DNA from: Chloroflexota bacterium
Lineage (GTDB): Bacteria > Chloroflexota > Dehalococcoidia > GIF9 > UBA5620
Length of the DNA: 32,892 nucleotides
Direction: 5' to 3'
NCBI GenBank assembly: GCA_026389735.1
Contig: JAPLHH010000169.1
Location: 1 to 32,892, forward strand
Part shown: one piece after another, positions 23,952-31,908 of the stretch
Position numbering within the stretch: the first letter of the stretch is position 1
Layout: the number at the start of each line of letters is the position of its first letter
Position numbers and translations under genes: made by a program
Notes under the pieces: model-generated
What the model was told of the DNA's origin: nothing
Database searches by the model: none
Seen by the model: only the letters and a program-made list of their open reading frames with translations

Positions 23952-25520
23952 ATGAAGGTTGTTACTGCGGAGCAAATGCGGGAGATTGACCGCAGTGCTG
24001 CTGGCATCGGTTTGACCACCGAAGCCTTGATGGAGAATGCCGGGCGGGCTGTAGCCGAGGAGACGAAGAAGCTTATTGGCAGCGTCATAGGCAAGCATAT
24101 CTTGGTCATAGTTGGTCCAGGGAATAACGGTGGTGATGGACTGGTGGCAGGCCGTTACCTTGATGATTGGGGGGCTGATGTCAGTCTTTATTTGTGTAGC
24201 CAGCGCCTAGCCGGTGACAAGAACCTGGCGCTAGCTCAGGAGCGCGATATAGCCACTGTTCAAGCTGACCGGGATAAGGATTTCGCCAGATTGGACAGTC
24301 TCTTAGGTTCTTCCGAAGTGGTAATCGACGCCGTCTTTGGTACTGGCAGAAGTAGAGCTGTGGAGGGTGTGTTTAGAGAAGTGCTGACCAGGGTGGTAAC
24401 GGCCAAGAAGAGTAATCCCGAGCTTTTCGTAATCGCCGTGGATGTGCCTTCTGGGCTTGATTCTGATACCGGGGCTGTTGACTCAAGCTGTCCTTATGTT
24501 GATGCTACTGTCACTCTTGGTTATCCCAAGCCCGGGTTATTCAATTTTCCCGGTGCTGAAAGAGCTGGGAAGGTTATTATAGCTGATATCGGCATCCCAC
24601 CAAGTCTGGCCGAAAATATACCGACCGAGCTAATCACCGAAGACTGGGTTAAATCAGTGCTGCCTAAGCGCCCTCTTGGTGCTAATAAGGGTAGCTTTGG
24701 CAAAGTACTGGTAGTTGCTGGCTCGATTAATTATATCGGAGCTGCTTATCTTGCCTGCATGGGGGCGGCTAGAGTGGGGGCTGGCTTGGTAACCCTGTCT
24801 ACTGCTTCAAGCCTTCAGCCGATTTTAGCGGCAAAACTGACTGAAGTAACTTATGTCTCTCTCCCAGAGAGTGAAGCCGGGATAATAGCTTCTAAAGCAG
24901 TATCTGTTCTAAAAGAGTTGTTGCCGGGCTACGAAGTTTTACTTATGGGGTGTGGGCTGGGGCAGAAGTCACAAGTTGTGGAATTCATCAAGTCTGCTCT
25001 GTTTGGTTTGGCACAAAGTTCCTCTCCAGCTTTGGTTCTTGATGCTGACGCCCTGAACACTTTGGCTCAGCTACCAAATTGGTGGCAGAAGCTAAGTCAG
25101 GATGCTATACTTACGCCACATCCTGGTGAGATGGCCAGACTTGTTGGAGTTTCGGTAGAGGGTGTGCAAAAGCAGCGTTTGGAGATTGCTCGGAAAGCAG
25201 CTACGGAGTGGCGAAAGGTGGTGGTGCTTAAGGGGGCATACACTGTTGTGGCGGCATCTGACGGGCGAGCTAGAATCAGCCAAATAGCCAATCCAGGATT
25301 AGCCTCGGCGGGCACTGGCGATGTTCTTACCGGTACAATTGCTGGATTGGTGGCTCAAGGCTTATCCCTTTTCGATGCTGCAGCTTGTGGCGTCTATCTT
25401 CACGGTGAGGCTGGGGAGGTAGTGAGGCGAGAGATGGGGGATGCAGGTATGTTGGCTGGTGACCTTTTGCCAGCTTTGCCTAGGGTGATAATGAAACTTA
25501 AACAGGGAGAGACATCTTGA
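23952..25520 (+). CDS. nnr: bifunctional NAD(P)HX epimerase / ADP-dependent NAD(P)HX dehydratase
   Basis: This predicts a 522-residue fusion that repairs hydrated NADH and NADPH. The N-terminal YjeF_N-type epimerase (about residues 1-215) has VIVGPGNNGGDGLVAGRYL, DAVFGTG and DVPSGLDSDTG. The C-terminal ribokinase-like dehydratase (about 225-515) has KGSFGKVLVVAGS, DADALNTLA, LTPHPGEMARL, VVLKGAYTVV and NPGLASAGTGDVLTG, the last being the nucleotide/catalytic motif. Length and order are those of bacterial Nnr. ATG 23952 follows GGAGG and AAGG sites at 23932-23939. It precedes coaX by 15 bases, grouping cofactor repair with CoA synthesis. Confidence 0.95.
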   Translation: MKVVTAEQMREIDRSAAGIGLTTEALMENAGRAVAEETKKLIGSVIGKHILVIVGPGNNGGDGLVAGRYLDDWGADVSLYLCSQRLAGDKNLALAQERDIATVQADRDKDFARLDSLLGSSEVVIDAVFGTGRSRAVEGVFREVLTRVVTAKKSNPELFVIAVDVPSGLDSDTGAVDSSCPYVDATVTLGYPKPGLFNFPGAERAGKVIIADIGIPPSLAENIPTELITEDWVKSVLPKRPLGANKGSFGKVLVVAGSINYIGAAYLACMGAARVGAGLVTLSTASSLQPILAAKLTEVTYVSLPESEAGIIASKAVSVLKELLPGYEVLLMGCGLGQKSQVVEFIKSALFGLAQSSSPALVLDADALNTLAQLPNWWQKLSQDAILTPHPGEMARLVGVSVEGVQKQRLEIARKAATEWRKVVVLKGAYTVVAASDGRARISQIANPGLASAGTGDVLTGTIAGLVAQGLSLFDAAACGVYLHGEAGEVVRREMGDAGMLAGDLLPALPRVIMKLKQGETS

Positions 25521-25535
25521 GGTTTGGTGGGTGTC

Positions 25536-26309
25536 ATGCTGTTAACTGTTGATGTTGGCAATACTAATATTAATATAGGTGTTTTTGATGGTAGCAAGTT
25601 GAAGGGCACCTGGAAGGTAGCCACCGGAGTTCATCGCATGCCAGATGAGTATGCCAGCCTGCTGCTCAACCTTTTTGACCGCCAGGATATAGATGCTTCA
25701 CAGATCACCGACGCAATACTATGTAGCGTTGTTCCTCCGTTGGTAGGCGTTTTTGAGGAAGTCTGTCGTCGCTATCTAAAAGTTTTGCCTTTGGTGGTTG
25801 AGTCGGGAGTTAAGACAGGGGTGCGAATTTGTCTTGATAACCCTAGGGAAGTTGGCGCTGACCGGGTAGTGAACGCTGTGGCGGCTCACCAGCTATACGG
25901 TGGTTCGGTGATTGTTATTGACCTTGGTACTGCCACCACCTTTGATGCTGTTTCTGAAGATGGAGATTATCTAGGTGGAGCTATTGCACCAGGGATTGCT
26001 ATTGCCACCGAGGCTTTGTTTACTCGGACTGCTGCGCTGCCTCGGGTGGAATTGACTCATCCTAAGCGGGCTGTTGGCAGGAGCACCGTGGCGGCTATGC
26101 AGTCGGGGATAGTCTTCGGTTATGCCGGGTTAATCGAAGGCATAGTGGCCCGGATTCAACAGGAGATGGGAGGCAAGGCAAAGGTGGTGGCTACTGGAGG
26201 TTATGCTGAGCTTCTAGCTCGGGAAACACCGGTGATCGAGGTGGTAAATCCTGACTTGACGCTTGTAGGCTTGCGCCTGATTTACGAAATGAATAAGGTT
26301 AAGGATTAG
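25536..26309 (+). CDS. coaX: type III pantothenate kinase
   Basis: This predicts a 257-residue enzyme for the first step of CoA synthesis, phosphorylation of pantothenate. The ASKHA-fold motifs are clear: phosphate-1 loop LLTVDVGNTNINIGVF, GADRVVNAVAA, and IDLGTATTFDAVSEDGDYLGGAI with the adenosine region in ATGGYAELLA. The frame is open back to TTG 25524, but ATG 25536 begins exactly at the conserved MLLTVDVGNTN. It is followed after three bases by coaBC, the next enzyme of the pathway, so a CoA operon is clear. Confidence 0.95.
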   Translation: MLLTVDVGNTNINIGVFDGSKLKGTWKVATGVHRMPDEYASLLLNLFDRQDIDASQITDAILCSVVPPLVGVFEEVCRRYLKVLPLVVESGVKTGVRICLDNPREVGADRVVNAVAAHQLYGGSVIVIDLGTATTFDAVSEDGDYLGGAIAPGIAIATEALFTRTAALPRVELTHPKRAVGRSTVAAMQSGIVFGYAGLIEGIVARIQQEMGGKAKVVATGGYAELLARETPVIEVVNPDLTLVGLRLIYEMNKVKD

Positions 26310-26312
26310 TAT

Positions 26313-27506
26313 ATGGAGATGAAAGATAAGACTGTAGTGTTGGGGGTAACTGGCAGCATTGCTGCTTATAAAGCTGCTGAATTGGCCAGCCAGTTGACTC
26401 AGGCGGGGGCTAGAGTTGAGGTTATTATGACCGAAGCAGCCACCGAGTTTATAGCCCCGCTTACCTTCCGTAACATTACCGGCAGGCCTGTGGTCACCAA
26501 GATGTTTGAGTTAGCCTCTGAATTCAGTGTGGAGCATGTGGCTTTGGCCGAGGCCGCTGATGTGGTAGTTATAGCTCCAGCTACGGCGGACATTATTGCC
26601 AAGGTAGCTGCTGGTATTGCTGATGACATGCTGTGTTGTACGGTGCTGGCGACAAAGACACCGATTATTGTGGCTCCAGCAATGCATGCGGCTATGTATG
26701 AAAATCCGATAACTCAGGAGAATCTGGCTAAGCTGAAGGCTCGTGGTTTTACTATTGTTGGCCCAGGCTACGGCTGGCTCGCCTCAGGCGGAATGGGATT
26801 AGGGCGCCTTGCTGATGTAAATGAGATTTTAGGTGCTATTTGTCAGGTTCTCGGCAGAAACGGTGATCTGGCTGGCAGGCGGATTGTAGTCACTGCTGGC
26901 GGTACCCAGGAACCGGTTGACCCGGTTCGCTGCTTGACCAATCGCTCTTCCGGCAAGATGGGTTATGCCTTGGCTGAAGCAGCTAGAGACCGCGGCGCCC
27001 AGGTAGTACTGGTGAGTGCACCGAGTTCTCTTCCAAAACCGATTGGCATGGATGTGGCGAATGTTGGCACGGCTCAGGAAATGTATGGGGCGGTAAAGAA
27101 GGCTGTGGATAAAGCTGACGTCTTGATTATGGCAGCGGCAGTGGCTGATTACCGACCGAAGAAGGTCTCTAAAAGCAAGATTAGGCGGCAGCGAGCTTCT
27201 AGCTTGACTCTGGAACTAGAGAGGACTCCCGATATTCTCGCGGAAGTGAAGGGTAAATTCCTTCGGGTTGGCTTTGCCGCTGAAAGTGAAGATTTAGTAG
27301 CCAATGCCAAGGAGAAGCTCGAGAAGAAGCGGCTCGACCTTATCGTCGCCAATGACATCACAGCTAAAGGTAGCGGCATCGGTGCTGACACCAACCAGGT
27401 GGTGATAATCGACCGTAAAGGCAAAATTGAGGAATTACCTCTTTTGCCCAAGAGGGAAGTGGCGGATAGGATTTTGGATAGGGTAGTGAAGCTACTTAAA
27501 TCGTGA
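26313..27506 (+). CDS. coaBC: bifunctional phosphopantothenoylcysteine decarboxylase / synthetase
   Basis: This predicts a 397-residue fusion catalysing steps two and three of CoA synthesis. The N-terminal flavoprotein CoaC half has GVTGSIAAYKAAEL, catalytic H75 (VEHVALAEA) and IAPATADIIAK. In E. coli numbering the PAMN asparagine is H125 (PAMHAAMY) and the loop cysteine is S158 (LASGGMGLGRL). The C-terminal CoaB half (from about 180) has AGGTQEPVDPVRCLTNRSSGKMG, AAAVADYRPK and GFAAES. The residue changes resemble variants I associate with actinobacterial CoaC, so I do not infer loss of function. ATG 26313 is used; ATG 26319 is an alternative. Confidence 0.94.
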   Translation: MEMKDKTVVLGVTGSIAAYKAAELASQLTQAGARVEVIMTEAATEFIAPLTFRNITGRPVVTKMFELASEFSVEHVALAEAADVVVIAPATADIIAKVAAGIADDMLCCTVLATKTPIIVAPAMHAAMYENPITQENLAKLKARGFTIVGPGYGWLASGGMGLGRLADVNEILGAICQVLGRNGDLAGRRIVVTAGGTQEPVDPVRCLTNRSSGKMGYALAEAARDRGAQVVLVSAPSSLPKPIGMDVANVGTAQEMYGAVKKAVDKADVLIMAAAVADYRPKKVSKSKIRRQRASSLTLELERTPDILAEVKGKFLRVGFAAESEDLVANAKEKLEKKRLDLIVANDITAKGSGIGADTNQVVIIDRKGKIEELPLLPKREVADRILDRVVKLLKS

Positions 27507-27533
27507 CAAACAAGTTGCAGTTATTTAATGGCA

Positions 27534-27588
27534 TAGGGACAGGTCTTTAGACCTGTCCAAAGTGGACAGACTTTTAGGTCTGTCCCTA
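27534..27588. repeat. tandem-hairpin palindromic repeat upstream of valS
   Basis: The outer arms TAGGGACAG (27534-27542) and CTGTCCCTA (27580-27588) are complementary. Inside, GGACAGGTCT-TT-AGACCTGTCC (27537-27558) is a perfect 10-bp hairpin, and GGACAGAC-N6-GTCTGTCC (27564-27585) an 8-bp hairpin, linked by AAAGT. It can form either two hairpins or one long cruciform. It lies 27 bases after the coaBC stop and 64 bases before valS. Confidence 0.75.
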
Positions 27589-27652
27589 CTTATAGTTCAT
27601 CAGTAAGTTAGTTGATAAAGGGAAAAAGGAATTATCGCTGGAGTTTGTCGTT

Positions 27653-30379
27653 ATGACTGAAATTCCAAAGGCTTATGAGCCGGGTCAGATTGAGCAGAAG
27701 TGGTATCGCTTCTGGATGGAACAGGGCTATTTTACTCCAAAGATAGACCGCAAAAAGAAGCCCTTCGTCATCATCATGCCACCGCCTAATGTTACCGGCG
27801 AGCTTCATTTAGGGCATGCTCTAACGGCTACGCTGGAGGACATTATGGTCAGGTGGCACCGAATGAAGGGCGAGCCTGCTCTGTGGCTGCCTGGAGTTGA
27901 CCACGCTGGCATTGCTACCCAGGTGATGGTGGAACAGAAACTAGCTGAAGAGGGACTGGACCGGCACAAGCTGGGCAGAGAGAAGTTCGTTGAGCGTGTC
28001 TGGGAGTGGGTAAATAAATCACGGCAGTCGATTACATTTCAGCATCAGCGGTTGGGGGCTTCCTGCGATTGGACTCGGGAGCGGTTTACCCTCGATGAGG
28101 GGCCCAGCCGGGCGGTACGGACTGCCTTCGTCCGTCTATATAATAAGGGGCTGATTTATCGAGGCGAACGGATTGTAAACTGGTGTCCCCGCTGCCAGAC
28201 GGCTCTTTCCGATTTGGAAGTCCAGCATAAAGATATAACGGGCAATCTATATTATCTTCGCTATCCCATGGCTGAAGGTGACGGCTTTGTCACTGTGGCG
28301 ACTACCCGACCTGAGACCTATCTTGGCGATACTGCAGTGGCAGTAAATCCTGAGGATAGGCGTTTTGAAAGGTTTATTGGCAGAAAGGTTGTCCTTCCGG
28401 TCATTGAGAGGGTAATTCCTATTATTGCTGATAGCGCTGTTGACCCTACATTCGGCACCGGTGCGGTTAAGATTACTCCAGGTCATGACCCGGTGGACTT
28501 CGAAATATCAGAGCGGCAGCATTTGCCGATAGTAAAGATATTGAATCCTGATGCGACCATGAACGAGCAGGCTGGCCCTTATGCTGGACTTGACCGCTTT
28601 GTCTGTCGGCAAAAGGTATTGGCCGACTTTGAAAAGGCTGAGCTGCTGGAGAAGATTGAGCCGCATCATCATTCAGTCGGGCACTGCGACCGTTGCCAGA
28701 CTATGATTGAGCCCGAAGTTAGCAAACAGTGGTTTGTAAAGGTAGCGCCGCTGGCTGAGGTTGCAATCAAGGCTGTCACCAGCGGTCAGGTTTCCATAGT
28801 CCCGGAGCGCTTTAGCAAGGTCTATCTCAATTGGATGGAGAATATCCGTGACTGGTGTGTCAGCCGGCAGTTGTGGTGGGGGCATCGAATTCCGGTGTGG
28901 TATTGTCAGAAATGTGGTGAACTGACGGTAGCTGTTGACGAGCCTTCAACCTGTAGCCATTGTGGCTCCAAAGATATCGTTCAGGACCCTGACGTACTGG
29001 ATACCTGGTTTAGCTTGGCACTTTGGCCGCATTCGACTTTAGGCTGGCCTGAGGATACTGAGGACTTGAGGTATTTCTACCCGACATCGGTTATGGAAAC
29101 AGGGTATGACATATTGTTCTTCTGGGTTGCCCGTATGATTATGATGGGACTGGAAGATACGGGTGATATTCCCTTCCACACCGTCTACCTCCATGGGTTG
29201 ATTCGGGATGAAAAAGGGGAGAAGATGAGCAAGATGCGGAGGAACGTTCTGAATCCCACCGATGCCATAGATGAATACGGCACTGACGCCCTTCGCTTTG
29301 CCGTGACCACGGGTACCTCCCCGGGCAATGATATCAATCTCGGCCCGCATAGATTGGAGGCTGGGCGTAACTTTGCTAATAAGATGTGGAATGCTGCCAG
29401 ATTTGTCTTACAAAGTATCGAGGCTATCACTGACAAAGATGAGGTCTTTGATGTGTTCATAACGGCTGCGGTAATGGCGAAGCTAGGCGGAGAGGATTCG
29501 TGGCAGGTGCTGGCGCCTCTATTAGCTGCGCGTTCAGAACTTATAGAAGACCGCTGGATTTTGAGTCGGCTTAATCACCTTGTTTCAAATGTGGATGAGT
29601 TGATGTCTAATTTCCAATTTGGGGAGGTTGAGCGGCAAATCCACGACTTCTTCTGGGGCGAATTTTGTGATTGGTACATTGAAATAGCCAAAATCCGCCT
29701 GTCTCGGTCAGATTTTTCACCTTTGCCTGTACTGGCCTTTGTCCTGGAGACGACGCTACGCCTTCTTCATCCCTTTATGCCGTTCATCACTGAGGAACTC
29801 TGGCAGAGTCTGAAACAGCGTTTGCCTGAAGACAGCCTTGGTTCAACTTCTATTATTGTGGCACAGTACCCGGTTGGCGATGAGAAATTTGTCGATGCTG
29901 AGGCTGAGGCGGTGATGGAGTCAGTTATAGAAATCATTCGCTCTATACGTAATGCGCGGGCTGAACACAAGGTGGCTGCAAGTAAATGGATTGAGGCCCG
30001 TGTCTATGCCGATAAGCTTCAGGCGGCTATATCTTCGCAGTCTGAGGCAATCGGGACTTTGGCCAAAGCCCGGCCACTGGCTGTTTTGGGTCGCAATCAG
30101 CGGCGAGCAAAAGACGAGAAAGTCCTGGTTCTGGTGTTGAAGGAAGCGGAGGTGGTTTTACCCTGGGCGGGCATGGTTGACCTGGCTGCCGAGAAGCGAC
30201 GTTTGGAAGGCGAAATCAGTACGGTTGAGAAGGAGATCGATCGCCTCGAGCAAAGGCTGAAAGATGCGGCTTTCGTGGCCAAGGCACCAGTAGAGGTTGT
30301 GGATAAAGAGCGTGGCAAGCTTCAAGCTTGTAAAGACAAGCTGGTGAGGTTGAGGCAGGAGCTGGCTCAATTCAGCTAA
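27653..30379 (+). CDS. valS: valine--tRNA ligase
   Basis: This predicts a 908-residue class I synthetase. The HIGH motif is HLGH (residues 52-55, in PPNVTGELHLGH). The editing domain follows from about 200 (VATTRPETYLGDTAVAVNP, GTGAVKITPGHD). Cysteine pairs (CPRC; CDRC; CQKC with CSHC) sit in the usual zinc-binding inserts, then LDTWFSLALWP. The KMSKS loop reads KMSKM at 524-528. The C-terminal arm ends in the coiled coil typical of ValRS (AAEKRRLEGEISTVEKEIDRL onward). ATG 27653 has GGAG nine bases upstream. I found no T-box leader; the gap holds a palindromic repeat instead. Confidence 0.97.
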   Translation: MTEIPKAYEPGQIEQKWYRFWMEQGYFTPKIDRKKKPFVIIMPPPNVTGELHLGHALTATLEDIMVRWHRMKGEPALWLPGVDHAGIATQVMVEQKLAEEGLDRHKLGREKFVERVWEWVNKSRQSITFQHQRLGASCDWTRERFTLDEGPSRAVRTAFVRLYNKGLIYRGERIVNWCPRCQTALSDLEVQHKDITGNLYYLRYPMAEGDGFVTVATTRPETYLGDTAVAVNPEDRRFERFIGRKVVLPVIERVIPIIADSAVDPTFGTGAVKITPGHDPVDFEISERQHLPIVKILNPDATMNEQAGPYAGLDRFVCRQKVLADFEKAELLEKIEPHHHSVGHCDRCQTMIEPEVSKQWFVKVAPLAEVAIKAVTSGQVSIVPERFSKVYLNWMENIRDWCVSRQLWWGHRIPVWYCQKCGELTVAVDEPSTCSHCGSKDIVQDPDVLDTWFSLALWPHSTLGWPEDTEDLRYFYPTSVMETGYDILFFWVARMIMMGLEDTGDIPFHTVYLHGLIRDEKGEKMSKMRRNVLNPTDAIDEYGTDALRFAVTTGTSPGNDINLGPHRLEAGRNFANKMWNAARFVLQSIEAITDKDEVFDVFITAAVMAKLGGEDSWQVLAPLLAARSELIEDRWILSRLNHLVSNVDELMSNFQFGEVERQIHDFFWGEFCDWYIEIAKIRLSRSDFSPLPVLAFVLETTLRLLHPFMPFITEELWQSLKQRLPEDSLGSTSIIVAQYPVGDEKFVDAEAEAVMESVIEIIRSIRNARAEHKVAASKWIEARVYADKLQAAISSQSEAIGTLAKARPLAVLGRNQRRAKDEKVLVLVLKEAEVVLPWAGMVDLAAEKRRLEGEISTVEKEIDRLEQRLKDAAFVAKAPVEVVDKERGKLQACKDKLVRLRQELAQFS

Positions 30380-30510
30380 AAGCCGACTTCTTCGGTATCA
30401 TATTCATGAAACGGATATTTGCAGCGCCGTCATTGGCAGAATTGTCGGCCTAATAATGGTACCCTACGGAATCATTGACGCAGTAAGAAATTAGGTGAAA
30501 CAAGCCTACA

Positions 30511-31089
30511 ATGATATCAGCAATACTCCTAGCCGCCGGTCAGTCAAAGCGAATGGGTGAGCTAAAGCAACTAATGCCTTTTGGACAGAGTACTATTGTG
30601 GAACAAGCCATTGACAATCTCCTGGATTCGGCAGTAGACGAGGTCATTGTGGTGGTGGGATATAAGGCTGAAGATGTGATAAAGGCCATAGCTGCCAAAC
30701 CGATTAAGCTGGCGATAAATCCAGATTACGAGCGGGGGATGAGTACGTCCATAATAGCCGGACTGAACCTGGTTCATGGCAGAGTCCAAGGGGTTATGCT
30801 TGTCCTGGGTGACCAGCCGCTCGTGAATAGCCAAACCATCAACAGTTTGATAGAGGAATTCTATAACCATGAGAAGGGGATTGCTGTCCCAACCTACCAG
30901 GGCAAGAGAGGACACCCGATTATCTTTGCTATCAAGTATAAAGAGCAACTGCTAAAGCTGAAGGGTGATATGGGGGGAAGGCAAATAATCAAAGACCATC
31001 CCGATGACATCCTCGAGGTAGCTGTTAATTCTGAAAGCATTGTCGCTGATTTTGATACCACAGATGATTATCAGGCCTACGTTGGCTAA
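30511..31089 (+). CDS. mocA: MobA/MocA-like nucleotidyltransferase (molybdopterin cytidylyltransferase type)
   Basis: This predicts a 192-residue GT-A-fold nucleotidyltransferase. It opens with the signature LLAAGQSKRMGELKQL (from residue 6), has the metal-binding VLGDQPLV, GKRGHPIIF, and the ending GDMGGRQIIKDHP...DFDTTDDY that is typical of MocA-like enzymes. MocA transfers CMP to molybdopterin to make the MCD cofactor of xanthine-dehydrogenase-type enzymes; related proteins handle other NTPs. A ModE-type regulator gene follows, which favours the molybdenum role. The ribosome site (AGGTGA, 12 bases before ATG) is distant. No MCD-dependent hydroxylase is in the window. Confidence 0.82.
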   Translation: MISAILLAAGQSKRMGELKQLMPFGQSTIVEQAIDNLLDSAVDEVIVVVGYKAEDVIKAIAAKPIKLAINPDYERGMSTSIIAGLNLVHGRVQGVMLVLGDQPLVNSQTINSLIEEFYNHEKGIAVPTYQGKRGHPIIFAIKYKEQLLKLKGDMGGRQIIKDHPDDILEVAVNSESIVADFDTTDDYQAYVG

Positions 31090-31272
31090 TTTGAGTTTTC
31101 AGCGACATTTCTCGATTGACCAAGTTGAGGTGGTAACGAGGTTCTGAGCTTCGCAAAAGGATGCCTATTTTACCCCCTGCAGGTAGTCCAAGGCCACATT
31201 CGTCCAATTCCCGTCAGCCTTGACTGTTTCTCCAAAATTTTCCCTGCATAGTCTGTCACAACCCATCGCCAC

Positions 31273-31300
31273 TTGACAGAAGTGTAATATCGTCTATAAT
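31273..31300 (+). promoter_or_regulatory. consensus promoter of the ModE-like gene
   Basis: TTGACA (31273-31278), 16 bases, TATAAT (31295-31300): both hexamers are perfect sigma-70 consensus. Transcription would start near 31307, giving a leader of about 29 bases with GGGAG at 31322-31326. The -10 overlaps a ModE-like palindrome, which suggests autorepression. Confidence 0.8.
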
Positions 31301-31306
31301 ATAACG
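31283..31306 (+). promoter_or_regulatory. candidate ModE-type operator 1
   Basis: TGTAATAT-N8-ATATAACG: the right half is the complement of CGTTATAT, the half-site type known for ModE in other bacteria, and the left half matches it at six of eight positions. It covers the promoter spacer and -10. The same 8-N8-8 layout recurs at 31742-31765. Confidence 0.5.
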
Positions 31307-31335
31307 TTGACCGCTTTTTCCGGGAGAAAGCACAC

Positions 31336-31719
31336 GTGACTGGGACCGAGATACCAAGCTTTAGAGTCAAAAAGCCTTCGCGCTTTTCCCGCCACCCACA
31401 GCCAGGCTACGGGGTAAGAGGCAGAATATGGGTGGAGAAGGACGGTGAGTTGTATATGGGGTGGGGGAGAGTAATGCTGCTGGAACGCATTGAGGAGCTT
31501 GGCTCGATAGCAGCGGCAGCTCGCTCGATGAGATTAGGTTACCGTAATGCCTGGCTCTGGATAGAAGCAATGAACCGTCTGGCGCCGGCCCCTCTGGTTG
31601 AAATAACCACCGGTGGGGTTGGTGGGCGTCATGCCAGATTAACCGAGGAAGGGCGTAAGACCGTCAGTGAGTATAAAAAGTTACGTGCCAGATTTCAGAA
31701 GTTCCTCAGGGAAGAGTAA
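31336..31719 (+). CDS. ModE-type winged helix-turn-helix regulator, DNA-binding domain only
   Basis: This predicts a 127-residue protein. After a basic, disordered-looking N-terminal 20 residues comes RGRIWVEKDGELYMGWGRVMLLERI, then the LysR/ModE-like helix-turn-helix ELGSIAAAARSMRLGYRNAWLWIEAMN (about 54-80), a wing (EITTGGVGGRHARLTEEG) and a dimerisation helix (SEYKKLRARFQKFL). This is the ModE N-terminal domain; the C-terminal molybdate-binding (Mop/TOBE) domains of full-length ModE are missing. Start GTG 31336 has GGGAG nine bases upstream. It stands between a MocA-like gene and a binding-protein gene, with operator-like palindromes in front of itself and of the latter. How it would sense metal is unclear. 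Confidence 0.85.
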   Translation: MTGTEIPSFRVKKPSRFSRHPQPGYGVRGRIWVEKDGELYMGWGRVMLLERIEELGSIAAAARSMRLGYRNAWLWIEAMNRLAPAPLVEITTGGVGGRHARLTEEGRKTVSEYKKLRARFQKFLREE

Positions 31720-31741
31720 AGTGAATAATTTTTTTGATAAT

Positions 31742-31765
31742 TGCTATATCACTATCGATATATCA
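31742..31765 (+). promoter_or_regulatory. candidate ModE-type operator 2
   Basis: TGCTATAT-N8-ATATATCA: arms complementary at seven of eight positions, with the same arm and spacer lengths as the element at 31283-31306. It lies between the regulator and the binding-protein gene, 144 bases before the latter's ATG. No convincing -35/-10 pair was identified beside it. Confidence 0.5.
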
Positions 31766-31908
31766 ATGACCGTCTTCTATCCGCACTGAATATATCTCTA
31801 GATTGATGATGAGGCTAATTGAGTGAAAGGAGGGAAAAGTAGAAATAATACCAAAATAGAAACGAAGCAAGCCAAACGAAGCTAGTTGAAGAAAGAGGAA
31901 TAAAATCA

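Noticed and set aside
27507..27652. T-box riboswitch upstream of valS
   Set aside because: The gap is only 146 bases, is mostly taken up by a palindromic repeat, and lacks a T-box sequence and an antiterminator.
31170..31370. 66-codon minus-strand frame with a protein-like stretch (RWVVTDYAGKILEKQ)
   Set aside because: It overlaps the promoter and start of the ModE-like gene and has no ribosome site. It could be a fragment of an old coding sequence, but I recognise no family.
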